Below, piece after piece: positions 8,775 to 16,958 of a DNA stretch of 64,000 nt. The stretch comes from Rubrivirga litoralis. GTDB taxonomy: Bacteria; Bacteroidota; Rhodothermia; Rhodothermales; Rubricoccaceae. Under the pieces are notes generated by a model. The model saw nothing but the letters and a program-made list of their open reading frames with translations, did not search any database and was not told where the DNA came from. The position numbers were made by a program, and so were the translations under genes. Numbering within the stretch: the first letter of the stretch is position 1; every line of letters starts with the position of its first letter. The stretch covers positions 1 to 64,000 of the forward strand of contig NZ_JAVRHT010000021.1 in the NCBI RefSeq assembly GCF_031846415.1, in the 5' to 3' direction.

Positions 8775-9341
8775 ATGTCTCGAATCGGCAAGCAGCCCAT
8801 CCCGCTCCCCGACGGCGTCACGGTCGACGTCTCGGGCAAGAACCACGCGACCGTCAAGGGGCCGAAAGGCCAGCTTGGCCTCGCCGTTGACCCCGACCTC
8901 TCGGTCGCCGAAGAGGACGGTGACCTCGTCGTCTCGCGCCCGACCGACCAGAAGCGGCACCGCGCGCTCCACGGCCTGACCCGGTCGCTCCTCGCCAACA
9001 TGGTCGAGGGCGTCACCGACGGCTACACCAAAGAGCTCGAGGTGATCGGCGTGGGCTACCGCGCCGAAGCGACCAAGGTGTCGGGCCTCGACGTGCTCGA
9101 GCTCGCCCTCGGATTCTCGCACCCCATCTACTTCGTGCCGCCGGAGGGCATCACCATCGAAGCGCAGTCGGCACGTGGGCAGAACCCCCGCGTCAAGATC
9201 AGCGGCATCGACAAGCAGCTCGTCGGTCAGGTGGCGGCCAAGATCCGCGCGCTCCGGCCCCCGGAGCCCTACAAGGGCAAGGGCGTCCGCTACGTCGACG
9301 AGTTCGTCCGCCGGAAGGCCGGCAAGACGGCCGCCCGCTAG
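8775..9341 (+). CDS. rplF: 50S ribosomal protein L6
   Basis: L6 lies at the factor-binding site of the 50S subunit. The 188-residue product starts MSRIGKQPIPLPDGVTVDV and has two related beta-alpha domains. The second ends with the signature KISGIDKQLVGQVAAKIRALRPPEPYKGKGVRY (residues about 141-173). Length is slightly over 175, normal for the phylum. Confidence 0.97.
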   Translation: MSRIGKQPIPLPDGVTVDVSGKNHATVKGPKGQLGLAVDPDLSVAEEDGDLVVSRPTDQKRHRALHGLTRSLLANMVEGVTDGYTKELEVIGVGYRAEATKVSGLDVLELALGFSHPIYFVPPEGITIEAQSARGQNPRVKISGIDKQLVGQVAAKIRALRPPEPYKGKGVRYVDEFVRRKAGKTAAR

Positions 9342-9410
9342 AACCGCCCCGCCCCTTCATTTTTCGCGTGGCACGACGGCTCAGACCGTCGGCCCCAAGC
9401 GCACCCTACG

Positions 9411-9764
9411 ATGGCACGTACTGCCCGCAAAGTCACTCAGCGCCAACGCATCCGGCGCCGCATCCGCTCCAAGGTGTCTGGTACACCGCAGCGCCCGCGC
9501 CTGAGCGTGTTCCGTTCGAACAAGCACATCTACGCCCAGCTTATCGACGACCTCGCCGGCACCACGCTTGCCGCCGCGTCGACCCGCGAGGGCGGGGTGG
9601 AGGGCGGCGGCGTGGAGGCGTCGAAGGCGGTCGGGCAGCGGATCGCCGAGCGCGCAAAGGAGGCCGGTGTTGACCGCGCCGTCTTCGACCGTGGCGGCTA
9701 CCGCTACCACGGCAACGTCCAGGCCCTCGCCGAGGGCGCCCGCGCCGCCGGGCTCACCCTCTAA
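9411..9764 (+). CDS. rplR: 50S ribosomal protein L18
   Basis: L18 brings 5S rRNA to the 50S subunit. The 117-residue product starts MARTARKVTQRQRIRRRIR, then SGTPQRPRLSVFRSNKHIYAQLIDD and the C-terminal YHGNVQALAEGARAAGL. Between them REGGVEGGGVEASKAVG (about residues 60-76) replaces the family's usual Lys-rich turn and is encoded by a G-box at about 9591-9601. It is an example of the repeat being accommodated in a conserved ribosomal protein. rpsE starts 12 nt downstream. Confidence 0.97.
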   Translation: MARTARKVTQRQRIRRRIRSKVSGTPQRPRLSVFRSNKHIYAQLIDDLAGTTLAAASTREGGVEGGGVEASKAVGQRIAERAKEAGVDRAVFDRGGYRYHGNVQALAEGARAAGLTL

Positions 9765-9776
9765 GCACACACTCCC

Positions 9777-10325
9777 ATGGCACAGCAGCAAAACCGGGGC
9801 CGAGGCCGTCGCAACGACGGGCGTGACAACGCCGCCAACCGCTCCAACCTTATCGAGAAGCTCGTCTCCGTCAACCGCGTGGCGAAGGTGGTCAAAGGTG
9901 GCCGGCGGTTCTCGTTCAACGCCGTCGTCGTCGTCGGCGACGGGAACGGCCAAGTCGGACAGGGCCTCGGCAAAGCCAACGAGGTCGCCGACGCGATCTC
10001 CAAGGGGACCGAGGACGCCAAGAAGAACCTGATCGGCGTGCCGGTGACGGGCACGGGCTCCATCCCCCACGCCGTCCGCGGCCGCCACGACGCCGGCTCC
10101 GTCCTCCTCAAGCCTGCATCCGACGGGACGGGCGTGATCGCCGGCGGCGGTGTCCGCGCGGTCCTCGAGTGCGCCGGCATCCGCAACGTGCTCTCGAAGA
10201 GCCAGGGGTCGTCGAACCCGCACAACCAGGTGAGCGCGACGATGGACGCCCTGAACCAGCTTCAGGACCCGGCCGAGGTCGCCGCCCGCCGCGGGGTCAC
10301 CATCAAGCAGGTGTTTGAAGGGTAA
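9777..10325 (+). CDS. rpsE: 30S ribosomal protein S5
   Basis: S5 is involved in accuracy and mRNA entry. The 182-residue product has a basic N-terminal extension (MAQQQNRGRGRRNDGRDNAAN). This is followed by the S5 double-stranded-RNA-binding domain (VVKGGRRFSFNAVVVVGDGNGQVGQGLGKA, about residues 38-67) and the S5_C domain with GVIAGGGVRAVLE. Length and order are normal. The downstream spacer holds heptad arms. Confidence 0.97.
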   Translation: MAQQQNRGRGRRNDGRDNAANRSNLIEKLVSVNRVAKVVKGGRRFSFNAVVVVGDGNGQVGQGLGKANEVADAISKGTEDAKKNLIGVPVTGTGSIPHAVRGRHDAGSVLLKPASDGTGVIAGGGVRAVLECAGIRNVLSKSQGSSNPHNQVSATMDALNQLQDPAEVAARRGVTIKQVFEG

Positions 10326-10412
10326 GAGGGAGGGGGCAAGAGGCAAGGGAGAACGCTCCCTTTCAGGCCGCCCCGCCCCTTCCCGCTTCCCCCACCCCTC
10401 TTCCCCCTAGTC
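10326..10412 (+). repeat. Paired heptad arms, rpsE-rpmD spacer
   Basis: Immediately after the rpsE stop is a purine arm of near-heptads (GAGGGAG, GGGGCAA, GAGGCAA, GGGAGAA). A G-box complement follows at about 10369. A pyrimidine arm of near-heptads (CCCCTTC, CCGCTTC, CCCCACC, CCTCTTC) then ends just before the rpmD ATG. Confidence 0.75.
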
Positions 10413-10592
10413 ATGGCAACGATCAAGATTACCCAGACGCGGAGCGTCATCCGCCGGCCCGGCGTCCAGAAGCGGACGATCCAGGCGCTCGGCCTCGGCC
10501 GCATCGGCCGGACGGTCGAGCACGAGGCGACCCCCCAGATCCAGGGGATGGTGGCGAAGGTCCGCCACCTCGTCTCCGTCGACGAAAACTAA
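10413..10592 (+). CDS. rpmD: 50S ribosomal protein L30
   Basis: The 59-residue product starts MATIKITQTRSVIRRPGVQK, continues TIQALGLGRIGRTVEHEATP and ends MVAKVRHLVSVDEN. It is a complete L30 of normal length, in its expected place between rpsE and rplO. The start is the ATG at 10413, immediately after the pyrimidine-rich arm. Confidence 0.97.
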   Translation: MATIKITQTRSVIRRPGVQKRTIQALGLGRIGRTVEHEATPQIQGMVAKVRHLVSVDEN

Positions 10593-10671
10593 GCCGCCGC
10601 CCCGCCCGCGTATGCGAGGGCGGGGTGGGCCTTTCACGCAAAAGGCGACCGCCCTCTCTTGGGGCGCCGCC

Positions 10672-10679
10672 TATCTTTT
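10672..10679 (+). promoter_or_regulatory. Candidate -7 promoter element before rplO
   Basis: TATCTTTT (followed by TTG) matches the Bacteroidota -7 consensus TAnnTTTG and lies about 100 nt upstream of rplO, in the longest AT-rich stretch of the spacer. No matching -33 TTTG box is visible at 17-21 nt. It could be an internal promoter for rplO-secY; weak evidence. Confidence 0.3.
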
Positions 10680-10775
10680 TTGTCGCGCCGCCATCGGCGC
10701 AGGCGCCGTCAGGCGCATCGCGAGTCTGCCTCTGGCCTACAACGGACGGGGCGGGCGTCTCTAGCCACTCATACG

Positions 10776-11234
10776 ATGGACCTCAGCAACCTGAAGCCCG
10801 CAACGGGCTCCACCAAGAAGCGCAAGCGTGTCGGCCGCGGAGAGGGCTCCGGCCACGGCGGCACCTCGACGCGCGGCCACAAAGGCCAGAAGAGCCGGTC
10901 GGGCGGCGGCGTCCCCACGTGGTTCGAGGGCGGGCAGATGCCGCTCCAGCGCCGCGTGCCGAAGTTCGGGTTCAAGAACCGCAACCGCGTCGCGTACGAC
11001 CCGATCAACATCGGCCGTCTCGCCGTCCTCGTCGAGGAGGGCCGCCTGGAGGAGGGGGCGATGGTGTCGCCCGACACGCTCCGCGCGCTCGGGATCGGCG
11101 GCAAGAACGGCCGCTATAAGATCCTCGGCGACGGCGACTTCTCGTCGCGGCTCGACGTTCACGCCCACGCCTTTTCGGCCTCGGCGCGCCAGAAGATCGA
11201 GGCCGCCGGTGGCACCGCCACTGTCGTTGACTAA
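10776..11234 (+). CDS. rplO: 50S ribosomal protein L15
   Basis: L15 is a late-assembling 50S protein. The 152-residue product starts MDLSNLKPATGSTKKRKRVG at the ATG at 10776, with the glycine/arginine-rich GRGEGSGHGGTSTRGHKGQKSR segment (residues about 20-41). The GGQMPLQRRVPKFGF motif follows at about 54-68. An in-frame upstream ATG at 10659 would translate the spacer and is rejected. secY follows after 52 nt. Confidence 0.97.
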   Translation: MDLSNLKPATGSTKKRKRVGRGEGSGHGGTSTRGHKGQKSRSGGGVPTWFEGGQMPLQRRVPKFGFKNRNRVAYDPINIGRLAVLVEEGRLEEGAMVSPDTLRALGIGGKNGRYKILGDGDFSSRLDVHAHAFSASARQKIEAAGGTATVVD

Positions 11235-11286
11235 CCCAGCATCAGGCCGGCTCCTTGCCGGCGCTGAACGCTGACAGCTCTACCCC

Positions 11287-12603
11287 ATGGCCTCGGTCGT
11301 CGAATCTGCCCGCAACATCTGGAAGATCCAGGAGCTCCGGCAGCGCATTCTCTTTACGCTCGGCGTCCTGGTCGTCTACCGGCTGGGGTCGTACGTGACC
11401 CTGCCGGGTATCGACGCGGTTGCGCTCCAGCAGCTCACGGACGCTAACCCGAATCAGGGCGGCCTGTTCGGGCTGTTCAACCTGTTCGTGGGTGGGGCGT
11501 TTTTCCGGGCGGGCGTGTTCGCGTTGGGCATCATGCCCTACATCACGGCGTCGATCATCGTCCAGCTCTTGGGGGCGGTGGTGCCGTACTTCCAGAAGCT
11601 CCAACGCGAGGGGGAGGACGGCCGGCGCAAGATCACGCAGCTCACGCGGTACGGGACGGTTGCCATCACGGCGCTCCAATCGATCGGCTACGCGATCAAC
11701 CTCCAAGCCACGAGCGGGACAGCGATCGTGATTCCGGCGTGGGCCTTTACGCTCGTCTGCGTCATCTGTCTGACGGCGGGGACCGTCTTCGTGATGTGGC
11801 TCGGTGAGCGGATCACGGAGAAAGGGATTGGGAACGGCATCTCGCTCATCATCATGATCGGGATCATCGCCTTCCTGCCGGCGGCGCTTGCGAACCAGTT
11901 CACGGAGGTGGCCAACATCTTCGTCTTCCTCATCGAGCTCGGCGCCCTCTTCCTCGTCACCATGGGCGTCGTGTTCGTGACGCAGGGGACACGGAGGATC
12001 CCGGTCCAGTACGCCAAGCGCGTCGTCGGGCGGAAGCAGTACGGCGGGACCACGCAGTACCTCCCGCTCCGGGTTAACGCGGCGGGCGTGATGCCGATCA
12101 TCTTCGCGCAGTCGATCATGTTCATCCCGAGCACGATCGCGGCCTTCTTCCCTGACAGCGCGTTCTGGGTGGGCGTGGGCAATGCGACCGGCGACATCTT
12201 CGGCGTCTGGTACTCGGTCCTGTTCTTCGTCATCTGCGTCTTCTTTACCTACTTCTACACGGCCATCGCCGTGAACCCGCAGGAGATGGCGGACACGATG
12301 AAGCGGCAGGGCGGCTTTATCCCGGGCGTCCGGCCCGGCCGGCAGACGAGCGAGTTTATCGACACGATCCTGACGCGGATCACGCTCCCCGGCGCGCTCT
12401 TTATCGGGTTCGTGGCCATCCTGCCGGCGATCGCGGCGCAGGCCGGCGTGCTCCCTGGGTTCGCCCAGTTCTTCGGCGGCACGAGCCTGCTCATCCTCGT
12501 CGGCGTGACGCTCGACACGCTCCAGCAGATCGAGAGCCACCTGCTGATGCGGCACTACGACGGGTTCATGAAGACGGGCCGCGTGCGCGGCCGGCGCCGC
12601 TAG
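11287..12603 (+). CDS. secY: Sec translocon subunit SecY
   Basis: SecY is the protein-conducting channel of the inner membrane. The 438-residue product starts MASVVESARNIWKIQELRQR and has ten hydrophobic segments. It carries the plug/TM2 region FNLFVGGAFFRAGVFALGIMPYITASIIVQ (about residues 64-93), the GNGISLIIMIGI motif, and the cytosolic C5 loop FIPGVRPGRQTSEFID. It is adjacent to map with zero spacing: the TAG stop ends at 12603 and the map ATG is at 12604, so translational coupling is likely. adk, often found here in other phyla, is absent. Confidence 0.98.
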   Translation: MASVVESARNIWKIQELRQRILFTLGVLVVYRLGSYVTLPGIDAVALQQLTDANPNQGGLFGLFNLFVGGAFFRAGVFALGIMPYITASIIVQLLGAVVPYFQKLQREGEDGRRKITQLTRYGTVAITALQSIGYAINLQATSGTAIVIPAWAFTLVCVICLTAGTVFVMWLGERITEKGIGNGISLIIMIGIIAFLPAALANQFTEVANIFVFLIELGALFLVTMGVVFVTQGTRRIPVQYAKRVVGRKQYGGTTQYLPLRVNAAGVMPIIFAQSIMFIPSTIAAFFPDSAFWVGVGNATGDIFGVWYSVLFFVICVFFTYFYTAIAVNPQEMADTMKRQGGFIPGVRPGRQTSEFIDTILTRITLPGALFIGFVAILPAIAAQAGVLPGFAQFFGGTSLLILVGVTLDTLQQIESHLLMRHYDGFMKTGRVRGRRR

Positions 12604-13455
12604 ATGGCGACGGGCCGAATCGTTCTAAAGACCGACCGAGACGTCGCGGGCATCCGCAAGGCGGCGGCGGTCGTCGAGCGCGCGCTCGCTGCGGCCGCCG
12701 GGCTCGTTCGGCCGGGAACGCCGACGCAGGAGCTCGACGACGCGGCCGAAGCCGTCATCCGAGACGCGGGCGGTCGGCCAGCGTTCAAGGGCTACCGGAT
12801 GGGCGGCGACACGCCGCCGTTCCCCGGGTCGCTCTGCATCTCGGTCAACGACGTCGTGGTCCACGGCTTCCCAAGCTCGTACGCCCTCCAGGAGGGGGAC
12901 ATCGTCTCCGTCGATTGCGGCGTCGAGTTGGACGGCTACTTCGGTGACTTTGCCTACACGTTCCCCGTGGGCACCGTGTCGGCGGAGACGCAGGAGCTGC
13001 TTGCCACCACCCGAGAGTCTCTTTACCTCGGCATCGGGCAGGCGGGGGCGGGGCGGCGCACGGGCGACATCGGGCACGCCGTGCAGGATTACTGCGAGGG
13101 GCGGGGCTACGGTGTCGTGCGCGACCTCGTGGGGCACGGTGTGGGGCGGCGCCTCCACGAGCCTCCGAACGTCCCGAACGTCGGCCGCAAGGGTGTGGGC
13201 AAAAAGCTCAAGCCCGGCATGACGCTCTGCATTGAGCCCATGATCAACGGCGGCACCTCCGACGTCACCGTCGACGACGACGGGTGGACGGTCCGCACGG
13301 CCGACGGGCGCCCGAGCGCGCACTTCGAGCACATGGTGCTCGTTCAGAAGGGGCACGCCGAGGTTCTTTCCTCTTACGACCTGATCGAGCGCGCCCTGGC
13401 CGAGGCCGGCGCGCCCGCCACCCCGCCCGCCCATGAGGCGGCCTCCCCGCAGTAA
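12604..13455 (+). CDS. map: Methionine aminopeptidase type I
   Basis: This enzyme removes the N-terminal Met from nascent proteins after deformylation. The 283-residue product has the M24 fold. Metal ligands are recognisable as the Asp pair in SVDCGVELDGYFGDFAYTF (residues about 101-119), His in LVGHGVGRRLHEPPNVPN, Glu in LCIEPMIN and Glu in HFEHMVLVQ. It ends in an Ala/Pro-rich tail with a G-box at about 13422-13430. It directly abuts secY; infA follows after 13 nt. Confidence 0.97.
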   Translation: MATGRIVLKTDRDVAGIRKAAAVVERALAAAAGLVRPGTPTQELDDAAEAVIRDAGGRPAFKGYRMGGDTPPFPGSLCISVNDVVVHGFPSSYALQEGDIVSVDCGVELDGYFGDFAYTFPVGTVSAETQELLATTRESLYLGIGQAGAGRRTGDIGHAVQDYCEGRGYGVVRDLVGHGVGRRLHEPPNVPNVGRKGVGKKLKPGMTLCIEPMINGGTSDVTVDDDGWTVRTADGRPSAHFEHMVLVQKGHAEVLSSYDLIERALAEAGAPATPPAHEAASPQ

Positions 13456-13468
13456 CACACTCCACTTT

Positions 13469-13687
13469 ATGGCGAAGCAGCCCGCGATCCGACAAGACGG
13501 CAAAGTGACCGAAGCCCTCCCTAACGCCCAGTTCCGGGTCGAGCTCGAGAACGGGCACGAGATCCTGGGACTGCTCTCCGGCAAGATGCGGAAGTTCTAC
13601 ATCCGCATCCTCCCCGGGGACCGCGTGACGGTCGAGCTGTCGCCGTACGACCTCACGAAGGGCCGGATCGTCTACCGCTACAAGTAG
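13469..13687 (+). CDS. infA: Translation initiation factor IF-1
   Basis: IF-1 is an OB-fold protein that blocks the A site during initiation. The 72-residue product starts MAKQPAIRQDGKVTEALPNA at the ATG at 13469, with FRVELENGHEILGLLSGKMRKFYIRILPGD and the end KGRIVYRYK. It is an exact family match at standard length. A start at 13433 lies inside map and is rejected. Confidence 0.98.
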   Translation: MAKQPAIRQDGKVTEALPNAQFRVELENGHEILGLLSGKMRKFYIRILPGDRVTVELSPYDLTKGRIVYRYK

Positions 13688-13850
13688 CGCGGGCGGAGCG
13701 GGGCGCGTTCACGCCACCTCGCCCGCACGAACAGCTGTACGGGCGGGGCGGCCGGTTCGGCGGGCTTTTCACGGCGCCGTCGGCATTCCTCCCCGACCGT
13801 GTCGCGTTCTTGTCTGACCGCCCCGAGTCCGCTCCCCCTCCCGAAGCATC

Positions 13851-13967
13851 ATGAAGGTCCGCGCCAGCGTCAAGAAGCGGTCGGCCGACGACAAGATCGT
13901 CCGCCGGAAAGGCCGCATCTACATCATCAACAAGAAGAACCCCAAGCACAAGCAGCGCCAAGGGTAA
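13851..13967 (+). CDS. rpmJ: 50S ribosomal protein L36 (zinc-free form)
   Basis: The 38-residue product is MKVRASVKKRSADDKIVRRK followed by GRIYIINKKNPKHKQRQG. It is a small 50S protein. All cysteines and the zinc-binding histidine context of classical L36 (CxxC ... C ... H) are gone, with RSADD and INKKN at those places. This makes it the zinc-independent paralogue, as in other Bacteroidota, but here even the single cysteine I remember from many of them is replaced by Asp. It lies between infA and rpsM as expected. Confidence 0.96.
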   Translation: MKVRASVKKRSADDKIVRRKGRIYIINKKNPKHKQRQG

Positions 13968-14049
13968 TTCTGAACGCCGAACGACGAACGCGGAAGGGGT
14001 CGACCCTCAGGCGTCATCGTTCAGCGTTCACCATTCAGCATTCAGACCT
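13968..14049 (+). repeat. Paired heptad arms, rpmJ-rpsM spacer
   Basis: A purine arm with 7-bp spacing (GAACGCC, GAACGAC, GAACGCG, GAAGGGG) starts 3 nt after the rpmJ stop. A pyrimidine-leaning arm (GTTCAGC, GTTCACC, ATTCAGC, ATTCAGA) runs to the rpsM start. The second arm is the inverse of the first in type (GAACGC versus GCGTTC). Confidence 0.85.
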
Positions 14050-14430
14050 ATGCCTCGAATCGCAGGAGTCGACGTCCCCGGCCGCAAGCGCGGCGCGGTC
14101 GCACTCACGTCCATCTTCGGCATCGGCGACAGCCGCGCCCAGGAGATCCTAGAGCGAGCCGGCGTGGACGCCGACACGTACCCCGATCAGTGGTCGGAGG
14201 ACGAGACGCGCCGTGTCCGGTCCCTTATCGAAGACAACTACGTCGTCGAGGGCTCGCTCCGCACGGAGACGCAGCTCAACATCAAGCGGCTGATGGACAT
14301 CGGCTGCTACCGTGGGCTCCGCCACCGCAAGGGGCTCCCCGTCCGCGGCCAGCGGACGAAGACGAACGCCCGCACCCGGAAGGGCCGCAAGAAGACGGTC
14401 GCCGGGAAGAAGAAGGCCCCGCGCAAGTAG
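14050..14430 (+). CDS. rpsM: 30S ribosomal protein S13
   Basis: S13 is a 30S head protein bridging to L5 and touching P-site tRNA. The 126-residue product starts MPRIAGVDVPGRKRGAVALT, then FGIGDSRAQEILERAGV (helix-two-turn-helix). It ends in the basic RGLRHRKGLPVRGQRTKTNARTRKGRKKTV block (residues about 89-117). Normal length; head of the alpha-operon part. Confidence 0.98.
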   Translation: MPRIAGVDVPGRKRGAVALTSIFGIGDSRAQEILERAGVDADTYPDQWSEDETRRVRSLIEDNYVVEGSLRTETQLNIKRLMDIGCYRGLRHRKGLPVRGQRTKTNARTRKGRKKTVAGKKKAPRK

Positions 14431-14436
14431 TCGCGG

Positions 14437-14464
14437 GGGCGGGGCGGTTTCGGCCACCCCGCCC
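14437..14464. repeat. Inverted G-box pair after rpsM
   Basis: GGGCGGGGCGG (14437-14447) and CCACCCCGCCC (14454-14464) form a stem with a short loop. A second such pair (about 14515-14552) follows in the same 177-nt spacer, giving four G-boxes before rpsK. Confidence 0.8.
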
Positions 14465-14607
14465 TCTGGCCGTTCGCCGGCGCACGCAGGCATCCTCCCG
14501 CCCTGGAGTCAATGGGGCGGGGTGGGACCACCCCTGACGCGCCACCCCGCCCCGCCGGGCGGTTTTGATTTCCACCTCCGAGGCTCCGGCCTCCTCAGCA
14601 CGCTCTC

Positions 14608-15003
14608 ATGGCGAAGCAGCAGCGCGGCGCCCGCCGCAACCAGAAGAAGGTCCAGGTCGAGTCGAACGGTCATGCCTACGTCAAGGCGTCGTTCAACAAC
14701 GTCCTCATCACCATCACCGACGCGTACGGCAACACGATCTCGTGGTCGTCGTCGGGCAAGATGGGCTTCCGCGGCTCGCGGAAGAACACGCCGTACGCCG
14801 CTGGCGTCGCCGCGGCCGAGGCCGCGAAGGAGGCGCACGACCTTGGGCTCCGCCGCGTAGACGTGTACGTCAAGGGGCCGGGCTCCGGCCGCGAGGGCGC
14901 CATCCGCTCGCTCGCCAACGCGGGCCTCGAGGTCCTCTCGATCCGCGACACCACCCCGATTCCTCACAACGGCTGCCGGCCGCCCAAGCGTCGCCGCGTG
15001 TGA
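14608..15003 (+). CDS. rpsK: 30S ribosomal protein S11
   Basis: S11 is a 30S platform protein near the Shine-Dalgarno helix. The 131-residue product starts MAKQQRGARRNQKKVQVESN and ends with the strongly conserved TPIPHNGCRPPKRRRV. GHAYVKASFNNVLITITDAYGN is at residues of about 25-46. Normal length and position. Confidence 0.98.
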   Translation: MAKQQRGARRNQKKVQVESNGHAYVKASFNNVLITITDAYGNTISWSSSGKMGFRGSRKNTPYAAGVAAAEAAKEAHDLGLRRVDVYVKGPGSGREGAIRSLANAGLEVLSIRDTTPIPHNGCRPPKRRRV

Positions 15004-15082
15004 GGGATAGAGGGACGGGACATGGAGGGATGGGCACGCTCATTCCTCATCCCCTGTCTCTCTTTCATCCCTCCCCGAGCGA
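15004..15082 (+). repeat. Paired heptad arms, rpsK-rpsD spacer
   Basis: Immediately after the rpsK stop is a purine arm (GGGATAG, AGGGACG, GGACATG, GAGGGATGG). The pyrimidine arm CTCATTCCTCATCCCCTG and CTCTTTCATCCCTCCCCG then follows, an approximate inverse. Unlike the other loci, about 130 nt with more G-boxes follow before the rpsD ATG. Confidence 0.65.
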
Positions 15083-15210
15083 CGCGAGGGCTCTAAGCCC
15101 GGCTGCGCCCGCCCCGCCCCGGCATGACCGGACGCGGGGGCGGACCGCACGTAGTCACCACCCCGCCCCGCACCCTCTGAACGCGCGAGGCACAGACTCA
15201 CGAGAACGAT

Positions 15211-15813
15211 ATGGCCCGTTACCGCGGACCCAAGCAGAAAGTCGCCCGCCGCTTTGGCGAGCCCATCTTCGGCCCCTCCAAGGCTCTCGAGCGCAAGCCC
15301 TACGGCCCCGGCCAGCACGGGAACGCCCGGCGGCGCCGCGAGAGCGAGTACGCCACGCAGCTCAAGGAGAAGCAGAAGGTGAAGTACACCTACGGCCTCC
15401 TGGAGCGCCAGTTCAGGAACCTCTTTGAGAAGGCGGCCCGCAAGAAGGGCGTGACCGGAGAGAACCTGCTCCAGTTTCTGGAGGCGCGGCTCGACAACGT
15501 CGTCTACCGCCTGGGCTTCGCGCGGACGCGCCGCCAGGCCCGGCAGCTCGTGACGCACGGGCACGTCATGGTCAACGATCGCGTCTCGGGCATCCCGTCG
15601 CACACGCTGCGCCCCGGCGACATCGTCGAGGTCCGGCCCAAGTCGAAGAACCTCGACGCGATCCAGGACGCGCTCTCGACGAACCGCCGGCAGTACCCGT
15701 ACCTCGAGGTCGACCGCGACGGGCTCAAGGGCAAGTTCCTCGACTACCCGGTCCGCGAGGACGTCCCGGAGAACATCCGGGAGCAGCTCATCGTCGAGCT
15801 CTACAGCAAGTAA
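15211..15813 (+). CDS. rpsD: 30S ribosomal protein S4
   Basis: S4 is a primary 16S-binding protein and, in E. coli, the alpha-operon repressor. The 200-residue product starts MARYRGPKQKVARRFGEPIF and carries the S4 RNA-binding motif LEARLDNVVYRLGFARTRRQARQLVTHGHVMVN (residues about 91-123). It ends IREQLIVELYSK. No zinc cysteines are present at the N-terminus. Normal length. Confidence 0.98.
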   Translation: MARYRGPKQKVARRFGEPIFGPSKALERKPYGPGQHGNARRRRESEYATQLKEKQKVKYTYGLLERQFRNLFEKAARKKGVTGENLLQFLEARLDNVVYRLGFARTRRQARQLVTHGHVMVNDRVSGIPSHTLRPGDIVEVRPKSKNLDAIQDALSTNRRQYPYLEVDRDGLKGKFLDYPVREDVPENIREQLIVELYSK

Positions 15814-15903
15814 TCGCCCGGTGCGCCGCCCCGCCCCTCGTCACGAGCGGGGCGGACCCGAGGGCGGGGCGGCGTGCCCGTCACCCATCGACCCCCTACC
15901 TAA

Positions 15904-16887
15904 ATGATCATGGCACAGATGCAGCTCCAGATGCCCGACGGCGTCACGGTCGAGGAGATGACCGACACCTACGGGCGGTTCGTCGTCCAGCCGCTCGAGC
16001 GCGGCTACGGCGTCACGATCGGGAACGCGTTCCGGCGCGTGCTCCTGTCGTCGCTGAGCGGGACTGCCATCACGGCCGTCCGTATCGACGGCGTCCAGCA
16101 CGAGTTCTCGACCATCTCGGGCGTGACCGAGGACGTCTCCGACATCATCCTCAACCTGAAGGGCGTCCGGTTCCGGGCCGAGGACGAGGAGGAGGGTTCG
16201 GTCTCGATCCACCTCGAAGGCGCCGGCGCCTGGACGGCCAAGGACGTCGCCGACAACACGGCCGACTTCGAGGTCCTCAACCCGGACCACCACATCGCCA
16301 CGCTGGCCGAGGACGCCGACGTCCGCATCGACCTCCGCGTCGAGCAGGGGCGGGGCTACGTGCCGGCTGACGAGAACAAGCGGCCCGACGACCCCATCGG
16401 TGTCATCGCAGTCGACTCCATCTTTACGCCCATCCTCAACGTCCGCTACAACGTCACGCCGACGCGCGTGGGCGACCGGATCGACTACGAGCGCCTGACG
16501 CTCGAGGTGGAGACCGATGGGAGCGTGACGGCCGAGGACGCGCTCACGCGCGCGGCGGCCATCCTCCGCGACCACATCGGGCTCTTCGTCGAGGTCGACA
16601 CGACGGCCGGCGACGACGCCGAGGAGACCGAGGTGGACGCCGAGGTCCAGCGTATTCGGGCCATCCTGAACCAGTCGGTCGACGACCTCGACCTCTCGGT
16701 CCGCGCCCAGAACTGCCTCCGCGCCGCGTCGATCAAGTCGATCGGCGACCTCGTGCGCCGGGAGGAGAGCGAGATGCTGAAGTTCCGCAACTTCGGCCGC
16801 AAGAGCCTCCAGGAGCTCGCCGTCGTCCTCGAAGAGCGGGGCCTCCGCTTCGGGATGGACGTCGAGCGCTACGGCGAATTGAACTAG
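15904..16887 (+). CDS. rpoA: RNA polymerase alpha subunit
   Basis: The alpha subunit scaffolds polymerase assembly and contacts upstream promoter DNA and activators. The 327-residue product starts MIMAQMQLQMPDG; the ATG at 15910 is an alternative start two codons later. The N-terminal dimerisation domain includes ERGYGVTIGNAFRRVLLSSL (about residues 33-52). The C-terminal domain (about 255-327) has LSVRAQNCLRAASIKSIGDLV and a helix-hairpin-helix EMLKFRNFGRKSLQEL. Normal length. Confidence 0.98.
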   Translation: MIMAQMQLQMPDGVTVEEMTDTYGRFVVQPLERGYGVTIGNAFRRVLLSSLSGTAITAVRIDGVQHEFSTISGVTEDVSDIILNLKGVRFRAEDEEEGSVSIHLEGAGAWTAKDVADNTADFEVLNPDHHIATLAEDADVRIDLRVEQGRGYVPADENKRPDDPIGVIAVDSIFTPILNVRYNVTPTRVGDRIDYERLTLEVETDGSVTAEDALTRAAAILRDHIGLFVEVDTTAGDDAEETEVDAEVQRIRAILNQSVDDLDLSVRAQNCLRAASIKSIGDLVRREESEMLKFRNFGRKSLQELAVVLEERGLRFGMDVERYGELN

Positions 16888-16958
16888 ACGGTACGGGGGT
16901 ACTGGGTACGGGGTACGCCCTCGTACGAGTACCCTGTACCTCGTACCCAGTACCCGCT
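16888..16958 (+). repeat. Paired heptad arms, rpoA-rplQ spacer
   Basis: After the rpoA stop, GGTACGGGGGTACTGGGTAC repeats with 7-bp spacing (GGTACTG, GGTACGG, GGTACGC). The second arm (GTACCCTGTACCTCGTACCC then AGTACCC) is its near-perfect inverse and ends 2 nt before the rplQ ATG. This is one of the clearest hairpin-forming copies. Confidence 0.9.

Noticed and set aside
11242..12555. 437-codon minus-strand frame across secY
   Set aside because: Highly charged low-complexity translation antisense to a conserved membrane protein gene; no start context or motif.
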